Translations under genes and position numbers: made by a program | The notes under the pieces: model-generated | Database searches by the model: none | Told to the model about the DNA's origin: nothing | What the model saw: only the letters and a program-made list of their open reading frames with translations | Source of the DNA: Streptomyces viridochromogenes DSM 40736 | Lineage (GTDB): Bacteria; Actinomycetota; Actinomycetes; Streptomycetales; Streptomycetaceae | Assembly: GCF_000158955.1 (NCBI RefSeq) | Contig: NZ_GG657757.1 | Location: forward strand, 7,218,070 to 7,282,069 | Reading direction: 5' to 3' | Length of the DNA: 64,000 nt | Shown here: in pieces, positions 48,323 to 57,132 of the stretch | Position numbering within the stretch: position 1 is the first letter of the stretch | How the letters are laid out: the number at the start of each line of letters is the position of its first letter

Positions 48323-51020
48323 GTGGTGAGCATCATGGCCACGACCGACGCGACTGGTACGGAGCCGGCGATCACGGGCATCGATCCGACCGGCGACCCG
48401 CTGCTGCGCACCCGGTTCGCGCTGCCGGAGCGGCCCGCCACGTTCCTGCGCCGGACCCGTCTGGTCCGGCACCTCGACCAGGCCCTCGTGACGCCCCTGA
48501 CGATGGTCAACGGTTCGGCCGGCGCGGGCAAGACCCTCCTGGTCGCCGACTGGGCCGCCAGCCTGCCCAAGCCGGTCGCCTGGCTCACGACCGACACCAC
48601 CGTCCAGGCCCCCGGAGTCTTCTGGGCCTATCTGCTGGAGGCGCTGCGTGCCACCGGTGTGCCCGTGGCGGGCGACGTCGGCTGCCCGGCGGAGGCCGGC
48701 CGCGTCGACCAGCGGACGCTGACGTGCCTCGCCGCCGACCTCGAGAACCGCGACCACACCACCGTCGTCGTCCTCGACGAGTTCGACCGCGTGACCTCGC
48801 CCGAGATCGCGGAGCAGCTTGAGTTCGTCCTGCGCCACGCCGGACGGGGCCTGCGCCTGGTCCTCGTCACCCGTACGGAGCCCCTGCTGCCGCTCCACCG
48901 GTACCGGGCCTCGTGCGAGCTGACCGAGATCCGGGACGCGGAGCTGGCCTTCACCTCGGAGGAGGCCCACGAGCTGCTGTCACGGCACGGACTGCACCTG
49001 CCCGCGAGCGCCGTCCGCGCCCTGGTCGGGCGGACCCAGGGGTGGGCCGCCGGCCTCAGCCTGTGCGCGCTGGCCGCCCGGCAGGGCCCGGACCCCCAGG
49101 CCTACGTGAAACAGTTCGAGGCCGACCACAGCACGGTGGCCGACTACCTGCTGGCCGAGGTGCTCGACCGGCAGCCACCCGGCACCCAGGACCTGTTGCT
49201 GCGCATCAGCGTCCTGGACCGCTTCTGTCCCGACCTGGTGAACGCGCTGACGCAGCGCGGTGACGCGGAGCCGATCCTGGCCGCGCTGCACCGCGAGAAC
49301 GCGTTCGTCCACTACCTCGGCCACTCCTGGTACAGCCTGCATCCCCTCTTCGCGGAGATACTCCGCGCCCACCTCCGGGAGCGCCTCCCCGGCCTGGAGC
49401 CGGAGCTGCGCGGCCGGGCCGCGCGGTGGCTGCGCCGCTCCGGAGCACTCCCCGACGCACTCGTCCAGGGGGCGGCGGCGGACGACTGGGAGTTCACCAC
49501 CCGGGCGGTCGTCGACGACCTCGCGATCGGGCAGCTCTTCACCGGCCTGCGCTCCGAGGACCTGTCCGCCCTGTTCGCACGGATGGGATCCGAGGTCCGG
49601 GGTCCGGCGCCCGACCTCGTCCGCGCGGCACGCGAGCTGGCGCGGCACGATCTCGACCACGGCCTGACCCATCTGCGCCGGGCCGAGGAGCAACTGGCCG
49701 GAGACGGGACCGACCCGGCGCGGGGCCGGCTCAGCTGCGCCCTGCTGGAAGTCCTCGCGGGACGGCTGACCGGCTCTCCGGGCAGAGCGGAACGCGCCGC
49801 CGAGCAGGCTTGGGCCCTGCGGAAGGACGTCCCCGCGCAGCTTCTCGACGAGCATCCGGAACTCACCGCCCTCCTGCTCGCCCACCTCGGCGCCGCCCGG
49901 CTGTGGGCAGGGCGTTTCGACGACGCCCGGTCCGCCCTGTCGGCGGTCGCGGGGCACCCGGGCGGAGCGGCGATGGCGCTGCCCCGGTGGGAGGCCCTCG
50001 GACAGCTGGCCCTGATCGACTACCTGAACGGCTGGCCCGGCCGGGCGGAACACAAGGCCCGGGCGGCGGCCGGCCAGGCGGAGCACTACAGCCTGCCCCA
50101 CCGCTCCGGAGCCGGCACCGGCCCCGTGGTCCTGGCCGCCGTGCACATCGACCGCGACGAACTCGACGAGGCCCAGGCGCTCCTCGACGCGGCGGACGGC
50201 TCCCCGTCGCTCGTCGAGGACCCGGTGTGGGAGGCGGGCCGCACCCTCACCCGGGGCCGCCTGCTGTTGGCCAGAGGGGATGCCAGGGGCGCGCTGACAG
50301 CGGCCGAGGCGATCGTCCCGGCCGCCGCGAGCTCACCCTGGGGCGCGGGACCACAGCGCCCTGCTCGCGTCCGCCGCCCACCTGGCGGAAGGGCGTACCG
50401 AGCTCGCCGAGAAGGTCGTGGAGCCGGTGGCACGGCACCGGACGGCCTGTGCCGTCGGGGCGGCGCGGGCCCGCCTCGCGGCGGGGCGTCCCGAGGAGGC
50501 GCTCGACATCATGGACGGCCTGCCCGAGGACGACCGGCCCGGCCCGGCGGTCACCGTCCGCGCCACGCTGGTACGAGCCCAGGCCGCCCACGAGACCGGG
50601 GACGACGACGGCGCCCGCCGCCTCGTCGCCCGCGCGCTGCTCGACGGCCGGCGCGAGCGGCTGCGCCGGCCGTTCCGGGAGGCCGGACCCTGGCTCCGCC
50701 CGCTGCTGAGCACCGGCAGACCACGGCAACTGGCCGAGGGCTGGCTCGTCTCCGGTCACGACCGGTACCGCGCTCTTGGGCACACCCCGCCGCACACCCG
50801 GGCGGAGTCCGGCCCGGACCTGGCCGTGGAGGAGCTGAGCGCCCGGGAGCGGGACGTGCTGCGCGGACTGTCCCAGATGATGTCGACGCAGGAGATCGCC
50901 GCCGACCTCCATCTCTCCGCGAACACCGTGAAGACCCACCTCAAGAGCATCTACCGCAAGCTCGCGGTGAGCCGCCGCGGCGACGCCGTGCGCCGCGCCC
51001 GCGACCTGCGCCTGCTGTGA
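48323..51020 (+). pseudogene. Large LuxR-family (MalT-like) ATP-dependent regulator, frameshifted
   Basis: About 898 residues if one base is removed. The N-terminal LRTRFALPERPATFLRRTRLVRHLDQAL precedes the P-loop NGSAGAGKTLLVADWAA (STAND ATPase). VVVLDEFDRVTS is Walker B, followed by MalT-type winged and TPR-like regions. The C-terminal LuxR helix-turn-helix is LSARERDVLRGLSQMMSTQEIAADLHLSANTVKTHLKSIYRKLAVSRRGDAVRRA. The frame changes in the GGGG run at 50340-50343; skipping one G gives ...SSPWARDHSALLASAAHLAEGRTEL. The start may be GTG 48323 or ATG 48335. It probably senses a ligand and activates nearby stress-type genes (inference). A consensus error is the likely cause of the break. Confidence 0.83.
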
Positions 51021-51021
51021 A

Positions 51022-51069
51022 CCCTTCGACGAACCTTTCGACGGACCCATCGACGGACCCATCGACGAG
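51022..51069 (+). repeat. Four tandem 12-bp repeats
   Basis: Four units of the form CCC(A/T)TCGACG(G/A)A start at 51022, 51034, 51046 and 51058, immediately after the LuxR stop codon. Units 3 and 4 are nearly identical. The array is non-coding as annotated. Confidence 0.75.
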
Positions 51070-51105
51070 GCCGACGACGAGGTCGGCGAAGAGGTCGGCG
51101 AGGAT

Positions 51106-51122
51106 TCACCTGCGCCGGGTGA
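51106..51122. promoter_or_regulatory. TCACCT-N5-GGGTGA inverted repeat (site 1)
   Basis: TCACCT, GCGCC, GGGTGA: the same design as the two perfect sites at 53482 and 53581, with one mismatch. It lies about 80 bp before the 65-residue protein gene. Confidence 0.5.
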
Positions 51123-51202
51123 GGGCGGCCGGCCCACCCGGGCGGAGCATCGGGGGGACAGGGCGCGCACCACCGCCCAGGCCGCCCGCGGGAGAGCAGC
51201 TC

Positions 51203-51400
51203 ATGCGCTACGAGATCCGTGTCGACGGGCAGATGTCACAGACGCTCGTCAAGGTCTTCCCGGAGCTGGAGCACGTGACGATGTCCGGTCAGACCGTCCT
51301 GTACGGTCCCGTCGTCGACATGGCGCACCTGTACGGGCTGCTGACCCGATTCCAGTCACTGGGACTCAGGGTCGTGGAGATGCGCCGGCTGCCGGAGTGA
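51203..51400 (+). CDS. Small conserved actinobacterial protein, 65 residues
   Basis: MRYEIRVDGQMSQTLVKVFPELEHVTMSGQTVLYGPVVDMAHLYGLLTRFQSLGLRVVEMRRLPE, described in parts: a beta strand (MRYEIRVDG), a helix, two strands (TVLYGPVVD), a helix (LYGLLTRFQSLG) and a last strand (VVEMRRLP), suggesting a small ferredoxin-like alpha/beta fold. Similar short proteins with a C-terminal SLGLxxVEMRR segment occur widely beside stress regulators in Streptomyces (from memory). A GGAG site lies upstream. Its stop codon is inside a perfect inverted repeat shared with the convergent DUF2252 gene. Confidence 0.75.
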   Translation: MRYEIRVDGQMSQTLVKVFPELEHVTMSGQTVLYGPVVDMAHLYGLLTRFQSLGLRVVEMRRLPE

Positions 51401-51424
51401 CCGGGCGGGGGGCCCGCCCGGTCA
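51398..51424. terminator. Bidirectional terminator carrying both stop codons
   Basis: TGACCGGGCGGG (51398-51409) and CCCGCCCGGTCA (51413-51424) are perfect 12-bp arms around GGG. The first three bases are the stop codon of the 65-residue gene, and the last three are the complement of the DUF2252 gene stop codon. Confidence 0.8.
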
Positions 51425-52837
51425 CAGGGTCGCCGTGGGAATCCGAATCCGGCCGGAGCGGGCCGCGGTGCCCAGCGCCGCGAAGTCCCGCTCGTTCTGA
51501 TCGGCGTAGGCCTGGGCGAACGAGGTGAGCGCGCGGTCGAAGCGGTCGCTGCCGCCCAGGTAGGCCGCGATGGCGACGGGGTCGCCCGAGCGGGCGTGGG
51601 CCCGGGCCAGGCTCGCCCCGCACAGCCGCGCGAACAGCCGCAGCAGGCCGGGGCTCATGGTGTCCGGGCGCGCGATGCCCTTCCAGTCCCGCAACTGCCG
51701 TACGTAGAAGTCCCGCTCGTGCCCGTCGAGGCCCACGGCGTGCGTCCAGCCCAGCAGGATGTCGCTGGTGGTCTGGATCAGCCGCTGTCCCGCGACCACG
51801 CGGTGGCCCTGGTTGTCGTAGCGGTCGCCGCCGGTGTGGGCCGCGAGCACGGACTCCTGTGCCTCCTTGGCCTGGAGCAGCAGGGGATCGTCGTCGTCCC
51901 GGCCGAGCAGGAGCACGATCCAGCAGCGGGTGCCGACGCTGCCGACCCCGACCACCTTGCGGGCGATGTCCACCATGCGGTAGCGGCTCAGCAGGTGCCG
52001 GCGCTCGGAGGACAGGGACTGGGCGTACCCCTCCAGGACGGTGCGCAGCTCCTTCTCCTGCCCGTGCGGTGAGGAGTCGGTCACCAGGTCCCGCAGCGGA
52101 GTGATCAGCGGCGGGTCGGGTGCGATCCGCCGTCCCTCGGCCGTCGCCCGGGTGAGTTTCGCGAAGGCCTGGAGGCCGGTGCGGGTGCGGGCCTTCGCCG
52201 TCGCTTCGGCGGTACGGCGCCTCGCGTCCTTGGTCATCGACGCGGCCATCAGTTCCCGCAGCTGGTCGGCGTCGTCCTGCGCGTACCAGATGTCCAGGGT
52301 GCGCATGCCGGCGAACTCCCGCATCCGCTGCCGGTAGGCCCGCACGCACGCCTCCACCGTGCTGTTCTGCACCGCGGTCTCGAACCCGTCGGCCCGGCCC
52401 GCGATGGCGAAGCTGGCCGCCAGCCGCTTCACGTCCCACTCGAACGGCCCGGCCAGGGTCTCGTCGAAGTCGTTGATGTCGAAGACCAGATGGCGCTCCG
52501 GCGAGGCCAGCAGCCGGAAGTTCAGCAGATGGGCGTCCCCGCAGAGCTGCACCCGCAGACCGGTGTCCGCGGCGGCCCCCAGGTCGGCGGCCATGATGGC
52601 CGCCGCGCCCCGGTAGAAGCGGAACGGGGACTCGAGCATCCGTGCGTAGCGGATCGGTACCAGGTCCGCCACCCGGGTCGCCGACTGGCGCTCCACCACG
52701 TCGACCGGGTCGAACCGCTCCGGACCCGCCTCGAAGGAGCCGTGGGACGAACGCGGGATGCGCCGCCGCGCGCTCCGGCCCCCGGCCGCCCGCTCGGCCG
52801 GCGACAGAAAGGCCTTCTCGGGGCTCGTTACGGTCAT
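51422..52837 (-). CDS. DUF2252 family protein (kinase-like fold)
   Basis: A 471-residue protein. PIRYARMLESPFRFYRGAAAIMAADL, QLCGDAHLLNFRLLASPERHLVFDINDFDETLAGPFEWDVKRLAAS and a late YLGGSDRFDRALTSFAQAYADQNERDF are the DUF2252 motifs. The GDAHLLNF and FDINDFDE segments resemble the catalytic loop (HxDxxxxN) and DFG-like region of aminoglycoside-phosphotransferase kinases, so it may phosphorylate a small molecule. The family has no proven function that I know. It starts 3 bases after the K+ channel gene stop, so the two form an operon. Confidence 0.88.
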   Translation of the reverse strand: MTVTSPEKAFLSPAERAAGGRSARRRIPRSSHGSFEAGPERFDPVDVVERQSATRVADLVPIRYARMLESPFRFYRGAAAIMAADLGAAADTGLRVQLCGDAHLLNFRLLASPERHLVFDINDFDETLAGPFEWDVKRLAASFAIAGRADGFETAVQNSTVEACVRAYRQRMREFAGMRTLDIWYAQDDADQLRELMAASMTKDARRRTAEATAKARTRTGLQAFAKLTRATAEGRRIAPDPPLITPLRDLVTDSSPHGQEKELRTVLEGYAQSLSSERRHLLSRYRMVDIARKVVGVGSVGTRCWIVLLLGRDDDDPLLLQAKEAQESVLAAHTGGDRYDNQGHRVVAGQRLIQTTSDILLGWTHAVGLDGHERDFYVRQLRDWKGIARPDTMSPGLLRLFARLCGASLARAHARSGDPVAIAAYLGGSDRFDRALTSFAQAYADQNERDFAALGTAARSGRIRIPTATL

Positions 52838-52840
52838 GGC

Positions 52841-53419
52841 TCAGCCCTTCGGCGGCTCGCGTCCCTGTTTCCGCATCCCGGCCTCCACCGCGCTGACGAG
52901 AACGCGTGCGGCCACGCCCACCAGGAGCAGTCCGCCCAGCATCTGAAGCATCGTCACCATGCGTCCGGTCTGGGACCGGGCGACGATGTCGCCGTACCCG
53001 ACGGTGGTGAACGTGGTGAGCGTGAAGTACAGGGAATCCGTCTTGGTCAGAGGCTCGCTGAAGGAGCCCGGGGTGGTCTGCTCCACCAGGAAGTACGTGC
53101 CCGCGAAGAGCAGCAGGAAGAGTGTCAGCGTCGTGGTCAGGGCCTCGACGGCCTTCAGTCGGGGGTAGGGCGAGGACATGATGGCCCGCACCTCCCGCCA
53201 GAAGACCACGAGGACCACCAGCAGGCCGAAGGCCAGCAGCGCCGAGGTGTGGACCGTGCTGTGCCCGTCCAGGGGCAGCACGTAGTAGACGGTGACGAGC
53301 CCGGAGGCGATGAGGGCGGTACGGACGAGAGCGGCGAACTGCGCGCGTCGCCCGGGACGCCGCTCCCGGGCTCGCCGAGAACGGGCGGGCCCGGCCGGGG
53401 AAGCCGCTGGTCGGTCCAT
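52841..53419 (-). CDS. Two-pore-domain-type potassium channel protein (Ion_trans_2)
   Basis: A 192-residue membrane protein with four predicted helices: residues 28-50, 58-75, 93-113 and 153-173. The selectivity filter T139-V-G-Y-G-D144 lies between the last two, preceded by the pore helix DSLYFTLTTFT. It has no RCK domain. It likely passes K+ across the membrane under stress or osmotic change. The first gene of an operon with DUF2252. The ATG at 53419 has a GGGAG site upstream. Two TCACCC-N5-GGGTGA sites lie 63 and 162 bp upstream. Confidence 0.9.
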   Translation of the reverse strand: MDRPAASPAGPARSRRARERRPGRRAQFAALVRTALIASGLVTVYYVLPLDGHSTVHTSALLAFGLLVVLVVFWREVRAIMSSPYPRLKAVEALTTTLTLFLLLFAGTYFLVEQTTPGSFSEPLTKTDSLYFTLTTFTTVGYGDIVARSQTGRMVTMLQMLGGLLLVGVAARVLVSAVEAGMRKQGREPPKG

Positions 53420-53481
53420 CTCGTGTCTCCCGGTCCTGTGGACTGGGCTCCCCACTCCATCGCGGCGGAGCCGGAGACGGA

Positions 53482-53498
53482 TCACCCACCGCGGGTGA
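53482..53498. promoter_or_regulatory. TCACCC-N5-GGGTGA inverted repeat (site 2)
   Basis: TCACCC, ACCGC, GGGTGA. The dyad extends one more base pair (A...T). It lies in the divergent region between the K+ channel gene (start 53419) and the SHOCT gene (start 53678). Confidence 0.6.
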
Positions 53499-53580
53499 TT
53501 CCGGTGATCGACTGCGCGCGAGCCTTTGACCAGGGAGGACCGGACTCGCTGCCGACCCGGTGGACCCCGCCGCCGGACGC

Positions 53581-53597
53581 TCACCCGCCCCGGGTGA
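53581..53597. promoter_or_regulatory. TCACCC-N5-GGGTGA inverted repeat (site 3)
   Basis: TCACCC, GCCCC, GGGTGA, 99 bp from site 2 and 81 bp before the SHOCT gene ATG, the same distance as site 1 lies before the 65-residue gene. Confidence 0.6.
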
Positions 53598-53677
53598 GGC
53601 GGCCGGGACCGGGCCGTGAGCACGCTGGGAGCGGCACGGCACGGCTGCCGGGCGTGGGTCAGGGACGGAGGAGTGAC

Positions 53678-54109
53678 ATGAGTGGGCAGACGTATCTCGC
53701 GTATGACTTTCCGCTGCTGAGCAGCTTCTGGGCGATCCTGTTCTTCTTCCTGTGGATCATGTGGATCGTGCTGCTGTTCCGCGTGGTTCTCGACATCTTC
53801 CGGGACGACTCCCTCAGCGGCTGGGGCAAGGCCGGCTGGCTGGTCTTCTGCATCGTCCTCCCCTTCATCGGCGTCTTCGTCTACGTCGTCGCCCGCGGCA
53901 AGGACATGGGCCGCCGCGAGACGGCACAGGCCCGCGAGCAGCAGGAGGCCTTCGACAGCTACATCCGGGAGACCGCCAAGGGCGGCGGCAGCAGCGCGGA
54001 CGAACTCGCCAGGCTGTCGGAGATCCGCGCCCGCGGCGACATCACGGACGAGGAGTTCCGCAGGGCGAAGGAGATGGTCCTGAGCGGTTCCGGCCGGTCG
54101 GAAACCTGA
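53678..54109 (+). CDS. SHOCT-domain membrane protein with phospholipase D-nuclease-type N-terminus
   Basis: A 143-residue protein. Two membrane helices (about residues 16-38, SFWAILFFFLWIMWIVLLFRVVL, and 52-71, GWLVFCIVLPFIGVFVYVVA) form the PLDc_N fold. ARGKDMGRR follows, then a C-terminal SHOCT motif ELARLSEIRARGDITDEEFRRAKEMVL, a short oligomerisation helix. Such proteins are induced by stress in Streptomyces and probably organise membrane complexes. GGAGGAG lies just before the ATG. DUF7144 follows 36 bases later on the same strand. Confidence 0.88.
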   Translation: MSGQTYLAYDFPLLSSFWAILFFFLWIMWIVLLFRVVLDIFRDDSLSGWGKAGWLVFCIVLPFIGVFVYVVARGKDMGRRETAQAREQQEAFDSYIRETAKGGGSSADELARLSEIRARGDITDEEFRRAKEMVLSGSGRSET

Positions 54110-54145
54110 CCCCGACCTGTCCACCCGGCGAAACGAGGCAGCAGG

Positions 54146-54591
54146 ATGACCACCACTCACCCGACGGGCGCGCACACGGCGAGGCGCGATGGGCCGTCGG
54201 CACGATGGCCCTCGGGGCCGTCATGCTCATGATCGCCGGGATCCTGGGCATCATGCGCGGTATCGCGGGGATCGCGGAGGACGACGTGTTCGTCACCACC
54301 CCCAACTATGTCTTCCGGTACGACCTCACGGGCTGGGGCTGGATCCACCTGATCCTGGGCGCGGTCGCCGTGGCCGTCAGCATCGGACTGTTCCAGGCGT
54401 CGACGTGGGCGCGTGTGGCCGGAGTGGGCATCGCCGGACTCGTCATCATCGCCAACTTCCTCTCCCTGCCGTCCTATCCGGTCTGGTCGCTGGTGATGAT
54501 CGCGATCTCCGGGCTCATCATCTGGGCGCTGTGCACGGTCCGCAAGGACGACGTCTGGCAGCCCTTCGAACAACCGCCGGGCAATCCGTGA
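54146..54591 (+). CDS. DUF7144-like integral membrane protein, N-terminus split by a single-base deletion
   Basis: A membrane protein of about 148 residues if one G is restored at 54178-54179. From ATG 54146 the reading is MTTTHPTGAHT and should continue GEARWAVGTMALGAVMLMIAGILGIMRGIAGI, but the latter is in another frame. The in-frame fallback start is ATG 54205. Four helices follow: MALGAVMLMIAGILGIM, WIHLILGAVAVAVSIGLF, VAGVGIAGLVIIANFLSL and SLVMIAISGLIIWALC. The motif VFVTTPNYVFRYDLTGWGWIHL is typical of this actinobacterial family. Function unknown, commonly part of stress-type gene sets. Confidence 0.75.
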
Positions 54592-54668
54592 GACGCAGCC
54601 CGCTCGACGGTGCGAGGGCGGAGCCGTGGCCCGGATCAGAGGGGGAGAACGCAACTCACACGGACAGG

Positions 54669-54682
54669 CTCACGGCTGTGAG
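54669..54682. terminator. Small hairpin between convergent DUF7144 and PP2C genes
   Basis: CTCAC (54669-54673) and GTGAG (54678-54682) with loop GGCT, 10 bases from the PP2C gene stop. Short stem, so only weak support. Confidence 0.35.
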
Positions 54683-54692
54683 TGTCGCGGCC

Positions 54693-56738
54693 TCAGGCGC
54701 GGGCGCGGACCAGCAGCAGCGCGACGTCGTCGTCGGGTTCCGGGCTGAGCGCGCTGAGCAGGATGTCGCTGGTGCGTTGCAGGCTGGGTCCCGCGTTCTG
54801 CAGGTGGCGGGTCAGCGTGGTGAGGCCGGTGTCGATCGGTTCCCCGCGGTTCTCGACCAGCCCGTCGGTGTACAGGGCGAGCAGCGAGCCCGGGGCGAGC
54901 TCCACCTCCACGGTGCCGAACTCCACGCCGCCCACCCCGAGCGGGACGCCGCCGGGCACGTCGACGAGCTCGGCGCTGCCGTCCGCCCCGGCGAGCACGG
55001 GCGGCAGGTGACCCGCGCTGGACAGCGCGCAGGTGCCGGCCCGCAGGTCGCACACGGCGTACACGCAGGTGGCGATCGCGTCCCCGAGTGAACCGGCGAT
55101 GTCGTCGAGGTGCCGCAGCAGCTCTGCGGGCGGCAGGTCCAGCCGGGCCAGGGCCCGCGTCGCCGTGCTCAGCTGCCCCATGATCGCCGCGGCCTGGACA
55201 CCCTTGCCCATGACGTCGCCCACGACGAGCCCGGTGCGGCCCGGCCCCAGCGGCAGCACGTCGTACCAGTCGCCGCCGACCTCGCTGAGGGCCGGGCGGT
55301 AGCGGGCGGCGATGTCGAGCCCCTCCCGCTCGGCGGGCGTGGCCGGGAGCAGGCTGCGCTGCAGCGTCAGGGCCGTGCCGCGCTCCCGGCCGTAGAGGCG
55401 GGCGTTGTCGATGCAGATCGCGGCGCGCGCGGCGAGTTCCGAGGCGAGCACCCGGTCCCGGTCGTCGAAGGGGCGCTCGGTGATCGTGCGGTACAGCGTG
55501 AGCGTGCCGAGCACCTTGCCCCGGGCCATCAGCGGCAGCGCCAGGTAGGTGTGCGCGCCGGCCTCGCGCAGGGTCTGGGCGGCGCGCGCGTCCCGGGCGA
55601 TGCGCCGCATCATCTTCGTGTCCACGCTTTCGACCAATACGGGGCGTCCGCTGCGGACGCACTGCGTGATGATCCGTGACGAGCCGTAGGTGGCGACCTC
55701 GCCGACCGGGTCGGCGGCGTGGATGGCGTCGGTGGGGTAGCCGGCCGCGACGGCCAGTGCCCTGAACTCGGCGGGCGCGCTGTCCGACACCGGCGCGATG
55801 GTGCCGTGCGCCACGACGGACTCCAGGACGTCCACCGCGGCCAGGTCCGCGAGATGCGACACCACCACGTCGGCCAGTTCTCGGGCGGTCTGCTGGAGGT
55901 CCAGCGTGGTGCCGATCCGCACCCCGGCGTCGGCGATCACCGACAGGTGCTGGCGGGCCTGCGCGACCTCGGCGGCGGCCTGCTGGCGCTCGGTGACGTC
56001 CAGCACGGCCATGGCGAGGCCCAGCACCCGGCCGTCGGTGTCCTCGATGCGGTGGTACGACTCCGAGTAGGCGCGGTCCTCCTCGTCCGCCGCCGTCCGG
56101 CCGATGGTCTGCTGGTCGAGCAGGGGTCTGCCGGTCTTGAGGACGTGCCGCATCCGGTTCTCGATGGCCGCCACGTCCAGGTCCGGCAGCACCTCCGCGA
56201 CCCGGCGTCCCAGCACGGCCTCCTCGGGCACGCCGTTCATCCGCTCCAGCGCGGGGTTGACCCCGACCCAGCGCAGGTCGTTGTCGAAGATGGCGATGCC
56301 GAGCGGCGTCTGGTTGACGAGGCTGTGCGAGAGGGCGAGGTCCCGCTCCACGTTCCGTACGGTCGTCGCGTCCGTGGCGAGGCCGAGCAGGTGGGGCTGG
56401 CCTTCGGGGTCCAGCAGCCGCATGGTGCGGAACTCCACGGCGCGCTCCGTGCCGTCCTTGTGCCGCAGCGGGAAGACCCCGGCCCAGCGGTCCCCCGATC
56501 TGACCTGCGCGAACAGCTCCCGGCCGCGGTCGCGGTTCTCCGGCGCGATCAGGAGCGTGTCGGCGCGCTGCCGCAGGGCCTCGGCCGCGGTGTAGCCGAG
56601 CAGCTGCTCGATCTCGGGGCTCCAGAGCGCGATGTGCCCGCTCGCGTCGAGGACCACGGCGGCGACCTTCAGCAGGTCCAGGAGCCCGCCGGGCGCGGCC
56701 GTGACGGCATCGCGGTCCGAGGTCGCATACCCGTTCAT
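54693..56738 (-). CDS. PAS-PAS-GAF-PP2C (SpoIIE/RsbU-type) serine phosphatase
   Basis: A 681-residue signalling phosphatase. PAS 1 covers about residues 18-125 (LLKVAAVVLDASGHIALWSPEIEQLLGYTAAEAL), PAS 2 about 140-255 (NQTPLGIAIFDNDLRWVGVNPALERMNGV), and GAF about 270-440 (LDLQQTARELADVVVSHLADLAAVDV...ERPFDDRDRVLASELAARAAICIDNARLY). PP2C runs from about 455 to 675, with RYRPALSEVGGDWYDVLPL, VVGDVMGKGVQAAAIMGQL, LALYTDGLVENRGEP and PEPDDDVALLLVRA supplying the metal Asp residues. It would dephosphorylate an anti-anti-sigma factor in a stress-response cascade. The ATG at 56738 has GGAAGGAG 8 bases upstream. No anti-sigma gene is adjacent. Confidence 0.93.
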   Translation of the reverse strand: MNGYATSDRDAVTAAPGGLLDLLKVAAVVLDASGHIALWSPEIEQLLGYTAAEALRQRADTLLIAPENRDRGRELFAQVRSGDRWAGVFPLRHKDGTERAVEFRTMRLLDPEGQPHLLGLATDATTVRNVERDLALSHSLVNQTPLGIAIFDNDLRWVGVNPALERMNGVPEEAVLGRRVAEVLPDLDVAAIENRMRHVLKTGRPLLDQQTIGRTAADEEDRAYSESYHRIEDTDGRVLGLAMAVLDVTERQQAAAEVAQARQHLSVIADAGVRIGTTLDLQQTARELADVVVSHLADLAAVDVLESVVAHGTIAPVSDSAPAEFRALAVAAGYPTDAIHAADPVGEVATYGSSRIITQCVRSGRPVLVESVDTKMMRRIARDARAAQTLREAGAHTYLALPLMARGKVLGTLTLYRTITERPFDDRDRVLASELAARAAICIDNARLYGRERGTALTLQRSLLPATPAEREGLDIAARYRPALSEVGGDWYDVLPLGPGRTGLVVGDVMGKGVQAAAIMGQLSTATRALARLDLPPAELLRHLDDIAGSLGDAIATCVYAVCDLRAGTCALSSAGHLPPVLAGADGSAELVDVPGGVPLGVGGVEFGTVEVELAPGSLLALYTDGLVENRGEPIDTGLTTLTRHLQNAGPSLQRTSDILLSALSPEPDDDVALLLVRARA

Positions 56739-57132
56739 GCGAGCCGCTCCTTCCGGCGCGGCAAAAGGTACCGCCAAGATCCGTCATGCGGGCTTTCCGA
56801 TGAGGTCACATTAAGTCGGAAGGGCGGCACTGTCGCGCCGAAGTGGCAAAAAACCGAGGTGCGCGCACCTGGAGTCCGCCGGGGCATCGAGGACACGTCG
56901 ACTCCCTTCACCGAGGGAGACGGCGCTAACCATCAGGACCGCACAAAGTCCGACGCGGTCATTGCTTCGATTGTGTTCGAGTTCTAGGGTGTGCCTGCTC
57001 AGCAGTTGCTCCGTCACCGTCAGTTGCTACGCGTCCCAACAGAAACTCCCACGCCGGGAGGGCAGTTGAGGACGTCAGCTGATGTGCCCTCAGTCCGTGC
57101 AGCACCCTGTCGAACCGAGGAAGGCCACGGTC
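56739..57132. other. Divergent intergenic region of about 390 bp
   Basis: It separates the PP2C and beta-galactosidase genes and is noticeably more AT-rich near 56930-57030. It contains two TTCGA direct repeats 10 bp apart (56966-56970 and 56976-56980) that may be a sugar-regulator site. A minus-strand open frame at 56811-57017 has no recognisable motif and I do not call it. GAGGAAGG before ATG 57133 is the beta-galactosidase ribosome site. Confidence 0.5.
56966..56980. promoter_or_regulatory. TTCGA-N5-TTCGA direct repeat, possible DeoR-type operator
   Basis: Two identical TTCGA elements one helical turn apart in the AT-rich part of the beta-galactosidase upstream region. DeoR/GlpR-type sugar repressors often bind such direct repeats. 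No regulator gene is adjacent. Confidence 0.35.

Noticed and set aside
56811..57017. 68-codon minus-strand open frame upstream of the beta-galactosidase gene
   Set aside because: No recognisable motif, lies in regulatory DNA, and its base composition is unlike the coding regions around it.
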